Shown here: positions 1 through 9,505 of the stretch, in pieces
Layout: each line of letters starts with the position of its first letter
Numbering within the stretch: the stretch's first letter is position 1
NCBI GenBank assembly: GCA_011046365.1
Contig: DSAS01000142.1
Coordinates: 1-36,160, forward strand
From: Fidelibacterota bacterium
GTDB taxonomy: Bacteria > Fidelibacterota > UBA2242
Reading direction: 5' to 3'
Length of the DNA: 36,160 nucleotides
Translations under genes and position numbers: made by a program
Notes under the pieces: model-generated
Told to the model about the DNA's origin: nothing
The model's input: only the letters and a program-made list of their open reading frames with translations
Databases searched by the model: none

Positions 1-1467
1 CCCCGGGAACTGCTCCTGGGCATCTTTCAGGACATCAGCGAACGCAAGAAAGCCGAAAATATCCTGCAAAAAAGCGAGGAGCGTTATCGCGCCTTTATCA
101 ACGCCACCCAGGATATGGTCTTTATTAAAGATGAATCTTTTCGCTATGTAATGGTTAACCGCGCCAATCAGGAGTTTTTCGGCAAACCGGAAGCGGAAAT
201 CATCGGAAAGACGGATTTTGAGCTGATGCCGCCGGAAGCTGCCCGGCGCTGCCGGCAGACCGACGAACAGGCGCTGCAATCCGGAGACATCATCATCAGC
301 ATTGAAAAAGTGGATAAAAAAATCTACGAAACCCGGAAATTTATAGTGCCCATCGGCGACCGCAAAGGGGTCGGTGGGTTTATTCGGGATATAACCGAAA
401 TTCGCACCGCTGAAAAAAATTTGCGGTTTCAGGCGATGCTGCTGGACCAGATTCACGACGGTATTGTCGCCACCGACCTGGAGGGCAATATCACCTATGC
501 CAATGCGACAGAATTGGAGATTCTGGGAAAATCTCTGGATCAGGTGGTCGGGACCTCGGTCAGGTTTTTCGGCGACGATCCCCAGCGGGGTCCCACCCAG
601 GAGGAGATTATCGCCGAAACTCTGCAAAAAGGTTGCTGGCGCGGCGAAGTGGTCAATTTTCCCGCCGGCGGAAAACCGGTCATCTGGGACAGCCGGGTGC
701 AACTGATCCGGGATAAAAACAACCAGCCCCAGGGAATGATTGGAATCAGCACTAACATCACCGAACGCAAAGAATTTATCAGTAAACTGGAAAAATCGGA
801 AACAAGCCTGCGGGCGCTCGCCGGACACCTGCAAAGTATCCGTGAAGAGGAGCGAATCACCATTGCCCGGGAAATCCATGATGAAATCGCTCAGATCATA
901 ACCGCTCTGAAAATTGACCTGTCCATTCTGGTGTCCGATTTCAGACTTCAGTTTCCGGAATTCCTGGAAAAGCACACACCCGACATTACCGGCATGACCG
1001 ATATGCTCGACGAGGGCATCCGCAAAATCCGTCATCTGATCCGCCGCCTGAGACCTGAAAAATTGGAAAACATGGGATTGATTGAGGCTGTCCGTTCCCA
1101 GCTGGAGGAGGTCCGTCAGACCGGCGGTCATAAAATCAGCTTTCATTCCAACCTTCCCGACATTCATCTAAACGATGAACAGCGGCTGGCTTTTTACCGC
1201 ATTTTTCAGGAGGCACTGACCAATATCAGGCGCCATGCCGAAGCTGATCACATTGCTGTTTCAATCAACCGAAAAAATGAGCGCGTCATCTTGACAATGC
1301 GGGACAACGGCATCGGCATTGACCCGGCGCACATGGAAAAACCGGAAAGCTATGGCATCATCGGCATGCAGGAACGGGCGATTTTCCTGGGCGGGACGCT
1401 GACAATTCAGGGGCAGCCCGGCGCCGGGACAACAGTTATTCTGGAGATTCCGGAAAACCATAAATGA
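1..1467 (+). CDS. PAS-domain sensor histidine kinase, NarL/HisKA_3 class (5' end outside window)
   Basis: The frame is open from base 1, so the true start lies upstream; the first in-window ATG (115) falls inside a PAS domain. Visible order: the tail of one PAS/PAC unit ending D-I-S-E-R-K-K, a full PAS domain, a second PAS/PAC ending N-I-T-E-R-K-E, a dimerisation and phosphoacceptor helix (R-E-I-H-D-E-I-A-Q, His codon 877-879), then a HATPase with N box (E-A-L-T-N-I-R-R-H), D-N-G-I-G-I-D and G-I-I-G-M-Q-E-R-A. The H-D/E-I-A-Q pattern is typical of HisKA_3 kinases that pair with NarL/FixJ regulators, and such a regulator follows 49 bases downstream. No membrane segment is visible in this part; one could lie upstream. 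The input signal is unknown. Confidence 0.93.
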   Translation, partial: PRELLLGIFQDISERKKAENILQKSEERYRAFINATQDMVFIKDESFRYVMVNRANQEFFGKPEAEIIGKTDFELMPPEAARRCRQTDEQALQSGDIIISIEKVDKKIYETRKFIVPIGDRKGVGGFIRDITEIRTAEKNLRFQAMLLDQIHDGIVATDLEGNITYANATELEILGKSLDQVVGTSVRFFGDDPQRGPTQEEIIAETLQKGCWRGEVVNFPAGGKPVIWDSRVQLIRDKNNQPQGMIGISTNITERKEFISKLEKSETSLRALAGHLQSIREEERITIAREIHDEIAQIITALKIDLSILVSDFRLQFPEFLEKHTPDITGMTDMLDEGIRKIRHLIRRLRPEKLENMGLIEAVRSQLEEVRQTGGHKISFHSNLPDIHLNDEQRLAFYRIFQEALTNIRRHAEADHIAVSINRKNERVILTMRDNGIGIDPAHMEKPESYGIIGMQERAIFLGGTLTIQGQPGAGTTVILEIPENHK

Positions 1468-1516
1468 AAAAAACCCTGTTATCTTTCACATTTTTCTTTT
1501 ATAACTTTCAACTATA

Positions 1517-2149
1517 ATGATCAAGGTCCTCATAGCAGATGATCATAGCCTGATTCGGGAGGGATTCAAGAAGATCATCGCCCGGGAATCCGACATCACG
1601 GTGGTCGGCGAAGCCGCCGATTCATCCGAAGTGATGGGATTTCTCGAAAAACAGTCTTGCGACATCGTCGTACTGGACATCACCATGCCCGGCAAAAACG
1701 GGCTGGATATTTTAGGCGATATCCGGTTGCGGTATCCCGATCTAAATGTCCTCATCCTCAGTATGCACGCTGTGGAGCATTATGCTCTGCGGGCTCTGAA
1801 AAACGGCGCCCGGGGCTACCTCACCAAGGAGAGCGCCCCGGACGAACTGATCAAGGCAATTCGCAAAATTAATGGTGGCAGAATGTATATCAGCCAGGAG
1901 GTCGCCGAGCAACTGGCGTACAATATCGGCGGAAAATCCGAAAAGATGCCCCATGACAATCTCTCCGACCGCGAATTTCAGGTCCTCCAGCTCCTGGCTA
2001 AAGGCAAAACCATTTCCGAAATCGGCGAAATGCTCGCCATCAGCGCCAGCACCGTCAGCACTTACCGGCAGCGGATTCTGGAAAAACTGAATTTGAAAAA
2101 CACGTCGGAGCTGATCCTGTACGCGGTAAACAACCGCCTGATCGAATGA
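1517..2149 (+). CDS. NarL/FixJ-family response regulator
   Basis: A 210-residue two-domain regulator of normal family length. Receiver domain about residues 1-120: acidic pair D8-D9, phosphoacceptor D54 in V-V-L-D-I-T-M-P-G, and conserved Lys in Y-L-T-K-E. LuxR-type helix-turn-helix about 147-205, starting L-S-D-R-E-F-Q-V-L and including T-V-S-T-Y-R-Q-R-I. It follows the HisKA_3 kinase in the same direction and is almost certainly its cognate partner. The 49-base gap is AT-rich with no clear Shine-Dalgarno sequence. It ends 10 bases from the convergent end of aroA with no obvious terminator between them. Target genes cannot be deduced from the sequence. Confidence 0.94.
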   Translation: MIKVLIADDHSLIREGFKKIIARESDITVVGEAADSSEVMGFLEKQSCDIVVLDITMPGKNGLDILGDIRLRYPDLNVLILSMHAVEHYALRALKNGARGYLTKESAPDELIKAIRKINGGRMYISQEVAEQLAYNIGGKSEKMPHDNLSDREFQVLQLLAKGKTISEIGEMLAISASTVSTYRQRILEKLNLKNTSELILYAVNNRLIE

Positions 2150-2159
2150 CCGGACCGGG

Positions 2160-3446
2160 TCATGCGGCTATTTTTTTAAGAATCTTAAAAAATTCCGGAA
2201 ACGAAATTCCCACGCAATCGGCGTCCCGAATCACCGATTCACCATCGGCGAGACAGGCGGCTACCGAGAGCGCCATCGCAATCCGGTGATCATCATAGCT
2301 GCGGCAGACCGCACCGTGCAACGGCGTCGGACCCTCCACGACAAAACCGTCTTCGGTTTCTTCAATTTCTGCGCCCATCTTTTTCAACTCGCTGGCAATC
2401 GCCGCAATCCGGTCGCTTTCCTTGATCCGTAATTCCAGGGCATCACGGACAATCGTTTGTCCCTGTGCCTGCGTCGCAATGACGGCGATCAGCGGCAGCT
2501 CGTCAATCAGCTTCGGGATCAGGCTGCCGCCGATCTCAGCGGCTTTCAGCGGTGCCGACGTAACCCGGATATCCGCCAGCGGTTCATTGGCAACCAGCCG
2601 TTCATTTAGGAGTTCCGGCGCGGCACCCATCTGCCTGAGGACGGATAGCAGCCCGGTGCGCGTCGGATTGACACCCACATCGTGTAGAGTCAACCGGCTG
2701 CCCGGGACCATTAGTCCCAGGGCGATGATAAACGCCGCCGAGGAAATATCTCCGGGAATCTGAAAATCCCGCGCCGTCGGTTGACGATTTTTACCGAGAG
2801 AGATAACTGCGCCGTCCCGTTGCACCTCCACGCCGCAAAATGTCAGCATCCGCTCGGTATGATCCCGGCTCCTGACCGGCTCTATGACCTGTACATTTCC
2901 AGTGGCATAGAGACCAGCCAGCAGGACCGCCGACTTGACCTGGGAGCTGGCGACCGGCAATTCGTAGTTCACATCAGATAATGACGTTCCCCGAATAAAA
3001 AGCGGTGCGAGTCGGTTGGCTTGGCGTCCGTAGATTTCCGCGCCATTCTGGACCAGCGGTTTGATAATCCGATCCATGGGGCGCCTTCGCAGACTGGCGT
3101 CACCGGTCAGGACAGTCGCAAAATTCTGCCCTGCCAGCAGACCGCAGAGCAGGCGCATCGTCGTCCCGGAATTTCCGCAATCCAGAACATTTCCGGGTTC
3201 GCTTAGCGACCAGCGTCCTTTTCCATGAATTTCAACTTCGGAACCGCGGCTTCGAATATCCGCCCCCAGACGTTGCATACAGTTCAGGGTGGACTGGCAG
3301 TCAATTGCCGAGGAGTAATTCCGGATATGGCTGATTCCCTCACTGACGGACGCCAGCATCGCCGCCCGGTGTGATATGGACTTATCACCCGGAATAATGA
3401 CATCGCCCCGCAGACGTGTAATTTGTGACAAAGAGATGTCCGCCAT
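2160..3446 (-). CDS. aroA: 3-phosphoshikimate 1-carboxyvinyltransferase (EPSP synthase)
   Basis: Transfers the enolpyruvyl group of PEP to shikimate 3-phosphate, step six of the shikimate pathway, in the cytoplasm. The 428 residues match the family length. Visible motifs: P-G-D-K-S-I-S-H-R-A near the N-terminus, G-N-S-G-T-T-M-R-L-L (PEP site) near residue 92, R-D-H-T-E-R-M, K-E-S-D-R-I, and D-D-H-R-I-A-M near the C-terminus. It is the last gene of the aromatic operon: its ATG directly abuts the TGA of aroF, indicating coupled translation. It converges on the response regulator gene with only a 10-base gap. Confidence 0.98.
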   Translation of the reverse strand: MADISLSQITRLRGDVIIPGDKSISHRAAMLASVSEGISHIRNYSSAIDCQSTLNCMQRLGADIRSRGSEVEIHGKGRWSLSEPGNVLDCGNSGTTMRLLCGLLAGQNFATVLTGDASLRRRPMDRIIKPLVQNGAEIYGRQANRLAPLFIRGTSLSDVNYELPVASSQVKSAVLLAGLYATGNVQVIEPVRSRDHTERMLTFCGVEVQRDGAVISLGKNRQPTARDFQIPGDISSAAFIIALGLMVPGSRLTLHDVGVNPTRTGLLSVLRQMGAAPELLNERLVANEPLADIRVTSAPLKAAEIGGSLIPKLIDELPLIAVIATQAQGQTIVRDALELRIKESDRIAAIASELKKMGAEIEETEDGFVVEGPTPLHGAVCRSYDDHRIAMALSVAACLADGESVIRDADCVGISFPEFFKILKKIAA

Positions 3447-4460
3447 TCAGATACTCCGACCGACGGCTTTGGCAATCGTGCTCAGCTCTTTCATCAGTTG
3501 TGCAAAATGCTCGAAAGTAATCGATTGATAGCCGTCGGATAGCGCCTTATCGGGAAAAGGGTGCACCTCGACCATGATCCCGTCTGCACCGGCGGCAATG
3601 GCGGCTTTGGACAGCGGAATAATCATATCCCGGCGACCGGAAGCATGGCTGGGGTCCACCAGCACCGGCAGGTGGGATTGCTGCTTCAACTCGGGAATGC
3701 TGCTGATATCCAGGGTAAAACGGGTATAATCATTAAATGTGCGGATGCCCCGCTCACAGAGGATGACGTTATAATTGCCACCGGACATGATGTATTCAGC
3801 CGCCAGCAGAAATTCGTTAATCGTGGCGGAAATGCCGCGTTTGAGCAGAATCGGTTTTTTAGCCCGTCCCGCCCGTTTCAGCAGGGAGTAGTTCTGCATG
3901 TTGCGCGCCCCGATCTGAATCAGGTCTACATACTCTTCCACCAGGTCAAAACTCTCCGTATCCACGGCTTCGGAAACCACCGGTATGCCGATCAGCTCCC
4001 GGGCATCTGCCAGAATTTCGAGTCCCCGTTTACCCAATCCCTGGAACGAGTAAGGCGAAGTGCGTGGCTTAAAGGCACCGCCCCGGACTAAATCCGCACC
4101 CAGCATCTTCAGCAGACGACCACCCTCGTTGGTTCCCTCCACGGTTTCGACGGCGCAGGAACCGGCGATGATCGTCAGCTTTTTTCCGCCGATAGCGACC
4201 TTACCCACCTTCACAACCGTATTTCTTGCCTTCATTTCCCGGCTGCCCAGTTTGTAAGGCTTTTTTACATTATCAATATTCTTGACGCCGGGCATTTTGG
4301 CGATTTGTTCCCGATCCAGTCCGGCATGATCGCCGGTCACCTCCATGGTGCCGGTGGAACCCTTGGGAAGATTGTGCACATCACCTCCCATTTTTTTAAT
4401 CAATTCGGTAACCCGCATAATCTCCTTTTTGGTTGCCGAATCGTCCATTGTAATGACCAT
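3447..4460 (-). CDS. aroF: 3-deoxy-7-phosphoheptulonate (DAHP) synthase, type I with ferredoxin-like N-terminal domain
   Basis: Condenses PEP and erythrose 4-phosphate into DAHP, the committed first step. The first ~70 residues (M-D-D-S-A-T to about K-P-Y-K-L-G) form a small ferredoxin-like regulatory domain as in the Thermotoga-type enzyme, where Tyr/Phe feedback acts on it. The barrel follows, with [18 protein letters not shown] and [10 protein letters not shown]. At 337 residues it fits that subclass. It lies between aroQ (15-base gap holding a GAGGAG ribosome site) and aroA (0-base gap). Enzyme feedback would add a second control layer below the operon attenuator. The symbol aroF is conventional; aroG would serve equally well. 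Confidence 0.97.
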   Translation of the reverse strand: MVITMDDSATKKEIMRVTELIKKMGGDVHNLPKGSTGTMEVTGDHAGLDREQIAKMPGVKNIDNVKKPYKLGSREMKARNTVVKVGKVAIGGKKLTIIAGSCAVETVEGTNEGGRLLKMLGADLVRGGAFKPRTSPYSFQGLGKRGLEILADARELIGIPVVSEAVDTESFDLVEEYVDLIQIGARNMQNYSLLKRAGRAKKPILLKRGISATINEFLLAAEYIMSGGNYNVILCERGIRTFNDYTRFTLDISSIPELKQQSHLPVLVDPSHASGRRDMIIPLSKAAIAAGADGIMVEVHPFPDKALSDGYQSITFEHFAQLMKELSTIAKAVGRSI

Positions 4461-4475
4461 TTTAATATTTCTCCT

Positions 4476-4913
4476 CTACAAAGCATTTATATTACGAATA
4501 AAATATTCTATCGCCAGAATATATCCGAGATACCCCAGCCCGCTGATTTGACCCCGGCATACCGGCGCAATCAGCGAGGTCTGCCGGAAGCTCTCCCGGG
4601 CTTGAATGTTGCTCAGATGAACCTCGATCACCGGTACCGCGACCGCCTCAACGGCATCCCGGATCGCTACGGAACTATGGGTAAATCCGCCGGGATTTAA
4701 AACAATCCCGGTCAGCCCTCCCGATTGCTGAATGGCGTCAATAATTTCGCCTTCATGATTACTCTGAATGATATCCACTGTTACGTTTTTTGACTTTGCA
4801 AAGCTGGCGATTTTGGCATTGATTTCAGCCAGAGTCAGCGTGCCGTAATGCTCCGGCTTACGCTGCCCCAGCAGATTCAAATTTGGTCCATGAATGATCC
4901 GAAATGCTGCCAT
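4476..4913 (-). CDS. aroQ: 3-dehydroquinate dehydratase, type II
   Basis: Dehydrates 3-dehydroquinate to 3-dehydroshikimate. The 145 residues are typical for the type II dodecameric enzyme. Visible: H-G-P-N-L-N-L-L-G-Q-R at the N-terminus, the active-site loop Tyr in P-E-H-Y-G, Q-S-N-H-E-G-E-I-I-D, N-P-G-G-F-T-H-S-S-V, and E-V-H-L-S-N with the catalytic His. The start at 4913 is backed by AAGGAG six bases upstream, which lies inside the 3' end of aroKB. The genes overlap by 37 bases in different frames, so translation is probably coupled. Confidence 0.97.
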   Translation of the reverse strand: MAAFRIIHGPNLNLLGQRKPEHYGTLTLAEINAKIASFAKSKNVTVDIIQSNHEGEIIDAIQQSGGLTGIVLNPGGFTHSSVAIRDAVEAVAVPVIEVHLSNIQARESFRQTSLIAPVCRGQISGLGYLGYILAIEYFIRNINAL

Positions 4914-6472
4914 GTCATCTCCTTTATGTTACTTTGTCCAATTGCTGACAGGAGGGGAATTTTCAGCTTTCCGTCCGCTAATTTTTTATCCTGCTGCAAA
5001 TACTCACGCAATTGCCCGGGTTCGAGTCCCGCCGGCAGACTTGCCGGCAGCCGGTAACGCCGGATTGTATGGACGATCCTTTTAACATCGGTCTCCGGCA
5101 ATCCGGATATTTGACGCGTAATCTGTGCCTCCACTGCCATTCCGATCGCCACCGCCTCGCCGTGTTTTAATTTGCGGTAGTGGCATCCGGCTTCGATTAT
5201 ATGACCGATGGTATGCCCGAAATTCAGCAGAGCTCGCAGCCCGGATATTTCCTTTTCATCCGCCTGAACAACTGCCCGCTTAATCTCAACACAGCGGCGA
5301 ACGATGCGAGCTAAAAGCTCATTATCGCGTGCCAGAACTGCTTCCGGATTTTTTTCCAGCAATTCAAACAGTTCCCTGTCCCGGATCAGGGCGGTTTTAA
5401 GCACCTCCGCCAGACCGTTACGGAATTCCCGCCCGGATAGTGTTTGCAATAGCTCAATATCCGCCAGCACCAGCTCCGGCTGGTAGAAACTGCCGATCAG
5501 ATTCTTACCGCTGCGATGATTTACGCCCGTCTTGCCACCCATGCTGGCGTCCACCTGCGCCAGCAGCGTCGTGGGAATATTTATCAGCCGGCAACCCCGC
5601 TTCAGCGTCGCCGCCACAAAGCCGGCAATATCGGTTACCACGCCGCCGCCCAGCCCGACAATCAAATCGCTACGGTCGAATTGATGTTCCAGAAGGGTGT
5701 CGTAAATTTTCGAAACCGTCTTCAGTGATTTAAAGCGCTCGCCGTCGGGAATAACGACATGTAAGACGGAAATATCATCAGCCGCAAGTAGCGTGGTTAG
5801 CCGGTCCAGCAGCAGCCCGCCCACCAGCGGATTGGTGATAACCGCACAGCGTCGGGGAATTTTACGCAGCAGCTGCAGCAGCGTGTCCAGAATTCCGGTA
5901 CCGATCTTAATCTGGTATTCGTCGCCCGCCGTTTTTACCGGTACGGTGGTGGTTCGGAATGCTTTGGACTTGTCGATTCCAGGACGCGCCTGCCGGATGA
6001 TTTTTTCGGCAATTTCCACCGGTGTCAAAACGTCGGTATCAATCGCGACACTTGCAAAGTCATACATCCCGCGGCGCTCTGCCAGCAATTTCTCCACCGC
6101 ACCAGGCTGTTTCAGGAGGGGACGGGTTTCATCACCCTTTAACCGCTTTTTTACCGTATCGGCAGTCACTTTCAATTGTACAACTGTGCCCAGTTGTGCC
6201 AGACGCTTCCGGTTCAGCGGGTTCTGGACGATGCCGCCGCCGGTCGCGAGGACGATATTTTGCAAACCGCGGAGTGAAGCCAGCATTTTGCGCTCGAGCC
6301 GGCGGAAATAGACTTCACCGCTCTCTTTAAAAATGGTGCTGATGCTGCGCTTTTCCGCCAGTTCGATCATCCGGTCGGTGGACAGAAAACGCAGACCGCT
6401 GCGCCGGGCGATTTCACGTCCCACACTGTCTTTGCCACTGCCCATGAATCCGATCAGAATCAGATTTTGCAT
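4877..6472 (-). CDS. aroKB: Bifunctional shikimate kinase / 3-dehydroquinate synthase (AroK-AroB fusion)
   Basis: One 531-residue chain carries two pathway enzymes. The N-terminal ~170 residues are a shikimate kinase with P-loop G-F-M-G-S-G-K-D-S-V-G, shikimate-binding D-R-M-I-E, and G-G-G-I-V lid-side motif. From about residue 185 comes a dehydroquinate synthase: G-D-G-E-R-F-K-S and G-G-G-V-V-T-D in the NAD site, K-T-G-V-N-H-R-S-G-K-N-L-I-G-S-F, then the zinc ligands in L-L-N-F-G-H-T-I-G-H-I-I-E and K-L-K-H-G-E-A-V-A. It catalyses steps five and two, so the fused activities are not consecutive. The same fusion is known from Thermotoga. It overlaps aroC by 13 bases and aroQ by 37. Confidence 0.96.
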   Translation of the reverse strand: MQNLILIGFMGSGKDSVGREIARRSGLRFLSTDRMIELAEKRSISTIFKESGEVYFRRLERKMLASLRGLQNIVLATGGGIVQNPLNRKRLAQLGTVVQLKVTADTVKKRLKGDETRPLLKQPGAVEKLLAERRGMYDFASVAIDTDVLTPVEIAEKIIRQARPGIDKSKAFRTTTVPVKTAGDEYQIKIGTGILDTLLQLLRKIPRRCAVITNPLVGGLLLDRLTTLLAADDISVLHVVIPDGERFKSLKTVSKIYDTLLEHQFDRSDLIVGLGGGVVTDIAGFVAATLKRGCRLINIPTTLLAQVDASMGGKTGVNHRSGKNLIGSFYQPELVLADIELLQTLSGREFRNGLAEVLKTALIRDRELFELLEKNPEAVLARDNELLARIVRRCVEIKRAVVQADEKEISGLRALLNFGHTIGHIIEAGCHYRKLKHGEAVAIGMAVEAQITRQISGLPETDVKRIVHTIRRYRLPASLPAGLEPGQLREYLQQDKKLADGKLKIPLLSAIGQSNIKEMTWQHFGSFMDQI

Positions 6473-7599
6473 ATTCGTTTCCGATATTGTTGAAAATTGG
6501 TTTTAATATCTTCGATGGCGTCGCCCCCGAACTTTTGAACGATGGCATCGGCGAGCGTCAGCGCCAGCATGGCTTCACCCACGACGCCCGCCGCCGGTAC
6601 GACGCAGACATCCGCCCGCTCTTTCTGAGCCGCCACCGCTTCGCCGGTACGGATATCGGCGGATTGCAACGGCGTTCGCAGCGACGGCAATGGTTTAATC
6701 TGGATATATACGACAATATCCTCGCCATTGCTCATGCCGCCCTCGATTCCGCCGGCGTGATTGGTTTTCCGGTAAAAACCGTCTGTATTGCTGTAATAAA
6801 TCTCATCCTGAGCCGCTGAACCCGGTCTGGTGGCAATATCCCGGTCGCCGATGATCACGCCCTTGACCGACGGAATTGACATCATTGCTGCGGCGATTTT
6901 TGCGTCCAGGCGCTCATCCCCCTGGGTGTAAGTTCCCAGACCGGGACAAATCCCCCCTGCACGGATTTCCGCAACCCCGCCCAGTGTATCGCCCTTTTGC
7001 GCCGCCGCATCAATCCGCTCCAGCATGAGCTTCTCTCTCTGTGGATCGGCACAGCGCAATGGCGACTCTTCCGTCTCATCCGCTGTCCGCGTTTTTTGGT
7101 CAATTTCGATATCGGCAATGGCAATGGTCTGCGACGAAAGACGAATTCCAAATTCCCGGAGAAAAAGTTTCAACAGTGCACCGGCAGCCACCCGTGCGGC
7201 GGTCTCCCGGGCGCTGGCGCGTTCCAGAACATTGCGAACGTCCCGAAACCCGAATTTTTGCACACCTGCCAGATCGGCATGCCCGGGACGCGGCGCGGTT
7301 ACCGGTTCGTCAACAGTCAGTTTTGCCACATTCATCCGCCCCTGCCAATTGACGTAATCCCGGTTTTGAATCCAGAGGGCGATAGGTGTTCCAAGAGTCT
7401 GACCGTCCCGAACGCCGGATAAAATTTCCGCTTTATCGGCTTCGATCTGCATCCGCTGACCGCGACCGTAGCCCTGCTGGCGCCGCCGGAGTTCGGCATT
7501 GATAAAGGCAATATCCACCGGCAGTCCCGCCGGAAAACCGTCAATTATAACGCTCAGTCCTTTGCCGTGCGATTCGCCGGCGCTCATTATTCTAATCAT
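6460..7599 (-). CDS. aroC: Chorismate synthase
   Basis: Converts EPSP to chorismate using reduced FMN, the last step of the common pathway. The 379 residues fit the family. Visible signatures: S-A-G-E-S-H-G at the N-terminus, R-R-Q-Q-G-Y-G-R-G-Q-R-M, T-A-P-R-P-G-H-A-D, R-A-S-A-R-E-T-A-A-R, and G-G-I-E-G-G-M-S-N-G. The start overlaps the end of aroE by 8 bases and the end overlaps the aroKB start by 13, so it is embedded in a translationally coupled chain. Confidence 0.98.
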   Translation of the reverse strand: MIRIMSAGESHGKGLSVIIDGFPAGLPVDIAFINAELRRRQQGYGRGQRMQIEADKAEILSGVRDGQTLGTPIALWIQNRDYVNWQGRMNVAKLTVDEPVTAPRPGHADLAGVQKFGFRDVRNVLERASARETAARVAAGALLKLFLREFGIRLSSQTIAIADIEIDQKTRTADETEESPLRCADPQREKLMLERIDAAAQKGDTLGGVAEIRAGGICPGLGTYTQGDERLDAKIAAAMMSIPSVKGVIIGDRDIATRPGSAAQDEIYYSNTDGFYRKTNHAGGIEGGMSNGEDIVVYIQIKPLPSLRTPLQSADIRTGEAVAAQKERADVCVVPAAGVVGEAMLALTLADAIVQKFGGDAIEDIKTNFQQYRKRICKI

Positions 7600-8371
7600 G
7601 ATTCATTCCTAACGCTTTTTGCATGACTGCCACCGGAGCTTTTTCACCGGTAAAAATCTCAAAGGCTCTGACGCCCTGATAGAGCAGCATTTCCAGACCA
7701 TTGATGCAGCGGATGTTGCCATGCCGCCGCAAGGGAAATTTGTAATTCAGGTCCAGATACAACGAACCCCTTTGCATGAAAGGGGTTACGTCGTCCTGAA
7801 AATCAACCGGGCTGGCATTGATCACCATGGCAGTGTTATTAAGAGTGGTCTGAAGAGCATCGGCGGGAATGACTGTAGCCGCATCAAAGCGCGACGCCAG
7901 TGCTTCCGCTTTGGCTCTTTCAATATCATGGACGTAGAGCCGGTCAGGCTGGTACTGTTTCAGCACCCAGGCGGCGGCTTTCGCCACACCGCCGGCACCG
8001 ATCATGAGCACATTTTTGCCCTGCAGATCAATATCCGCATGTTCCAGCAGGACCCGGAAACCGTAGACGTCGGTGTTGTACCCGGAAAGACCATCTTCGT
8101 CGAAAACGACCGTATTGACGGCACCCACCTCCTGCGCTTCTTTAGATATACGATTGAGAAAGAGCAATACCGTTTCTTTGTGTGGGTTTGTAACGTTCAC
8201 TCCCCTGCAGCCGATCACTCCCAGGGCGTCCAGGACATCCTTTAAGCGGGTCGGTTCTACAGGTATCCTGAGATAGACACCGTCAATTTTTTTCGCCCGA
8301 AACGCCGCAGTATGCATGCGGGGCGAATAGGTCGTCTCCAACGGATAGCCGATAATGCCGGTAATCAGCAC
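7592..8371 (-). CDS. aroE: Shikimate dehydrogenase
   Basis: NADP-dependent reduction of 3-dehydroshikimate to shikimate. 259 residues, normal for the family. Substrate-domain motifs: S-P-R-M-H near residue 16 and N-V-T-N-P-H-K-E with the catalytic Lys. The nucleotide-binding loop is G-A-G-G-V-A-K-A, with D-I-E-R-A-K downstream. The start codon is GTG (8371-8369), three bases after the tyrA stop; the ribosome site AAAGGAG lies across the end of tyrA, which favours this start over later ATGs. The gene overlaps aroC by 8 bases. Confidence 0.96.
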   Translation of the reverse strand: MLITGIIGYPLETTYSPRMHTAAFRAKKIDGVYLRIPVEPTRLKDVLDALGVIGCRGVNVTNPHKETVLLFLNRISKEAQEVGAVNTVVFDEDGLSGYNTDVYGFRVLLEHADIDLQGKNVLMIGAGGVAKAAAWVLKQYQPDRLYVHDIERAKAEALASRFDAATVIPADALQTTLNNTAMVINASPVDFQDDVTPFMQRGSLYLDLNYKFPLRRHGNIRCINGLEMLLYQGVRAFEIFTGEKAPVAVMQKALGMNHD

Positions 8372-8374
8372 GCT

Positions 8375-9490
8375 CTACTCCTTTCCTGAGCTTTCCGCTC
8401 TGTTCAACCACTCCTTTGACCTGCACATGCTCTGAACGAAACGCTCCGGTTGATCATTCAAAACACAATCTACGAGCGCGGTCATAGCCTGTTGCATCTG
8501 CTCGTAGAGCTCCTTTTTAAAAGGATTATATTTCTGAATTAAATAATAGAGCTCCGGATTTTCATTGATAACGCTGGAAGCCGTGGCCATTTGTGACAGA
8601 AAGGTTGTACTGGCAATGGCTCGCAATTCGTTATACCGGAACCCGCTGCCCGCCAAAATTTTCATGTAGATAATATTGCTGATATGTGAGAGTCCCAGCA
8701 CGTAGGAAATCGCCCGGTCGTGGGTGTCCAGTGCCAGATCAACACTCCGGGCGGCGGTGTCTCTGAAAAAGGCTTTTGCCCGGTTTAGCGCTTCCCGGCT
8801 ACCGCAATTACAGTAGCAGACCACCTTGTCGGAAAGGGTGCGTACACTTGGTCCGAACATGGGATGAATACTGGTAATCAGGAGTCCCCGCTGCCGGGCT
8901 TTTCCGATCGCCTCTCGCAGGTGTCCCTTGATGCTGGCAATGTCGAAAACCAATCCCCGGAAATTCAAGTCCGCAATGCGTCCGATCATTTCCGGAACCG
9001 CATCCAGCGAAACCGAAATCACCGCGCTGCTGGCGCGCGCCAGCCCCTCTCCGAGCGTCGCCACCGCCTGAAATCCCGGCGCCGTTTCCACAATATCATA
9101 GATCAGCACCTCATGTCCCTGCGTCTCAAAAAAAGAGGCGAGCCAGCGTCCCATCTCACCGGCGCCGCCGACAATCAGGATCGTCTCCTTATCACCGCTG
9201 TAGGCGCTGTAATGCAGCCGCTCCTGCTGCATCCGGGACTCGCCGATCAGCAGCTGCATGACCGCTTTGACGAAATCCGGCGACAGATTCAGATCCCGGG
9301 CGACTGCCCCGGCATTCTCGATGACCGCCTTTTCCACCTGATAATTCAAAAGCGGCAGACCGGCGGCTTTCTTAATCTGTCCAATGGTGTGAGTCAGTTC
9401 GAGTCGCTTGCCCACCAGCCGAATAATCTCCCGGTCTACCCGGCGCACTTCTTCGCGCATCTCTTTCAGTTTTTCCATCTTCTCTTTCAT
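8375..9490 (-). CDS. tyrA: Chorismate mutase / prephenate dehydrogenase fusion (T-protein)
   Basis: Chorismate to prephenate, then oxidative decarboxylation to 4-hydroxyphenylpyruvate, the Tyr branch. Residues 1-90 are an AroQ-type mutase helix bundle (R-R-V-D-R-E-I-I-R-L-V, Q-V-E-K-A-V-I). From about residue 105 comes a Rossmann domain (I-L-I-V-G-G-A-G-E-M-G) followed by H-P-M-F-G-P, characteristic of prephenate dehydrogenases. The 371 residues match the E. coli T-protein layout. It is the first structural gene of the operon, starting 15 bases after the attenuator hairpin. The ATG at 9490 has no strong ribosome site; an in-frame ATG four codons later is preceded by AAAGAG and is a plausible alternative. 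Confidence 0.95.
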   Translation of the reverse strand: MKEKMEKLKEMREEVRRVDREIIRLVGKRLELTHTIGQIKKAAGLPLLNYQVEKAVIENAGAVARDLNLSPDFVKAVMQLLIGESRMQQERLHYSAYSGDKETILIVGGAGEMGRWLASFFETQGHEVLIYDIVETAPGFQAVATLGEGLARASSAVISVSLDAVPEMIGRIADLNFRGLVFDIASIKGHLREAIGKARQRGLLITSIHPMFGPSVRTLSDKVVCYCNCGSREALNRAKAFFRDTAARSVDLALDTHDRAISYVLGLSHISNIIYMKILAGSGFRYNELRAIASTTFLSQMATASSVINENPELYYLIQKYNPFKKELYEQMQQAMTALVDCVLNDQPERFVQSMCRSKEWLNRAESSGKE

Positions 9491-9505
9491 TTGTCATTAA
9501 AACCA

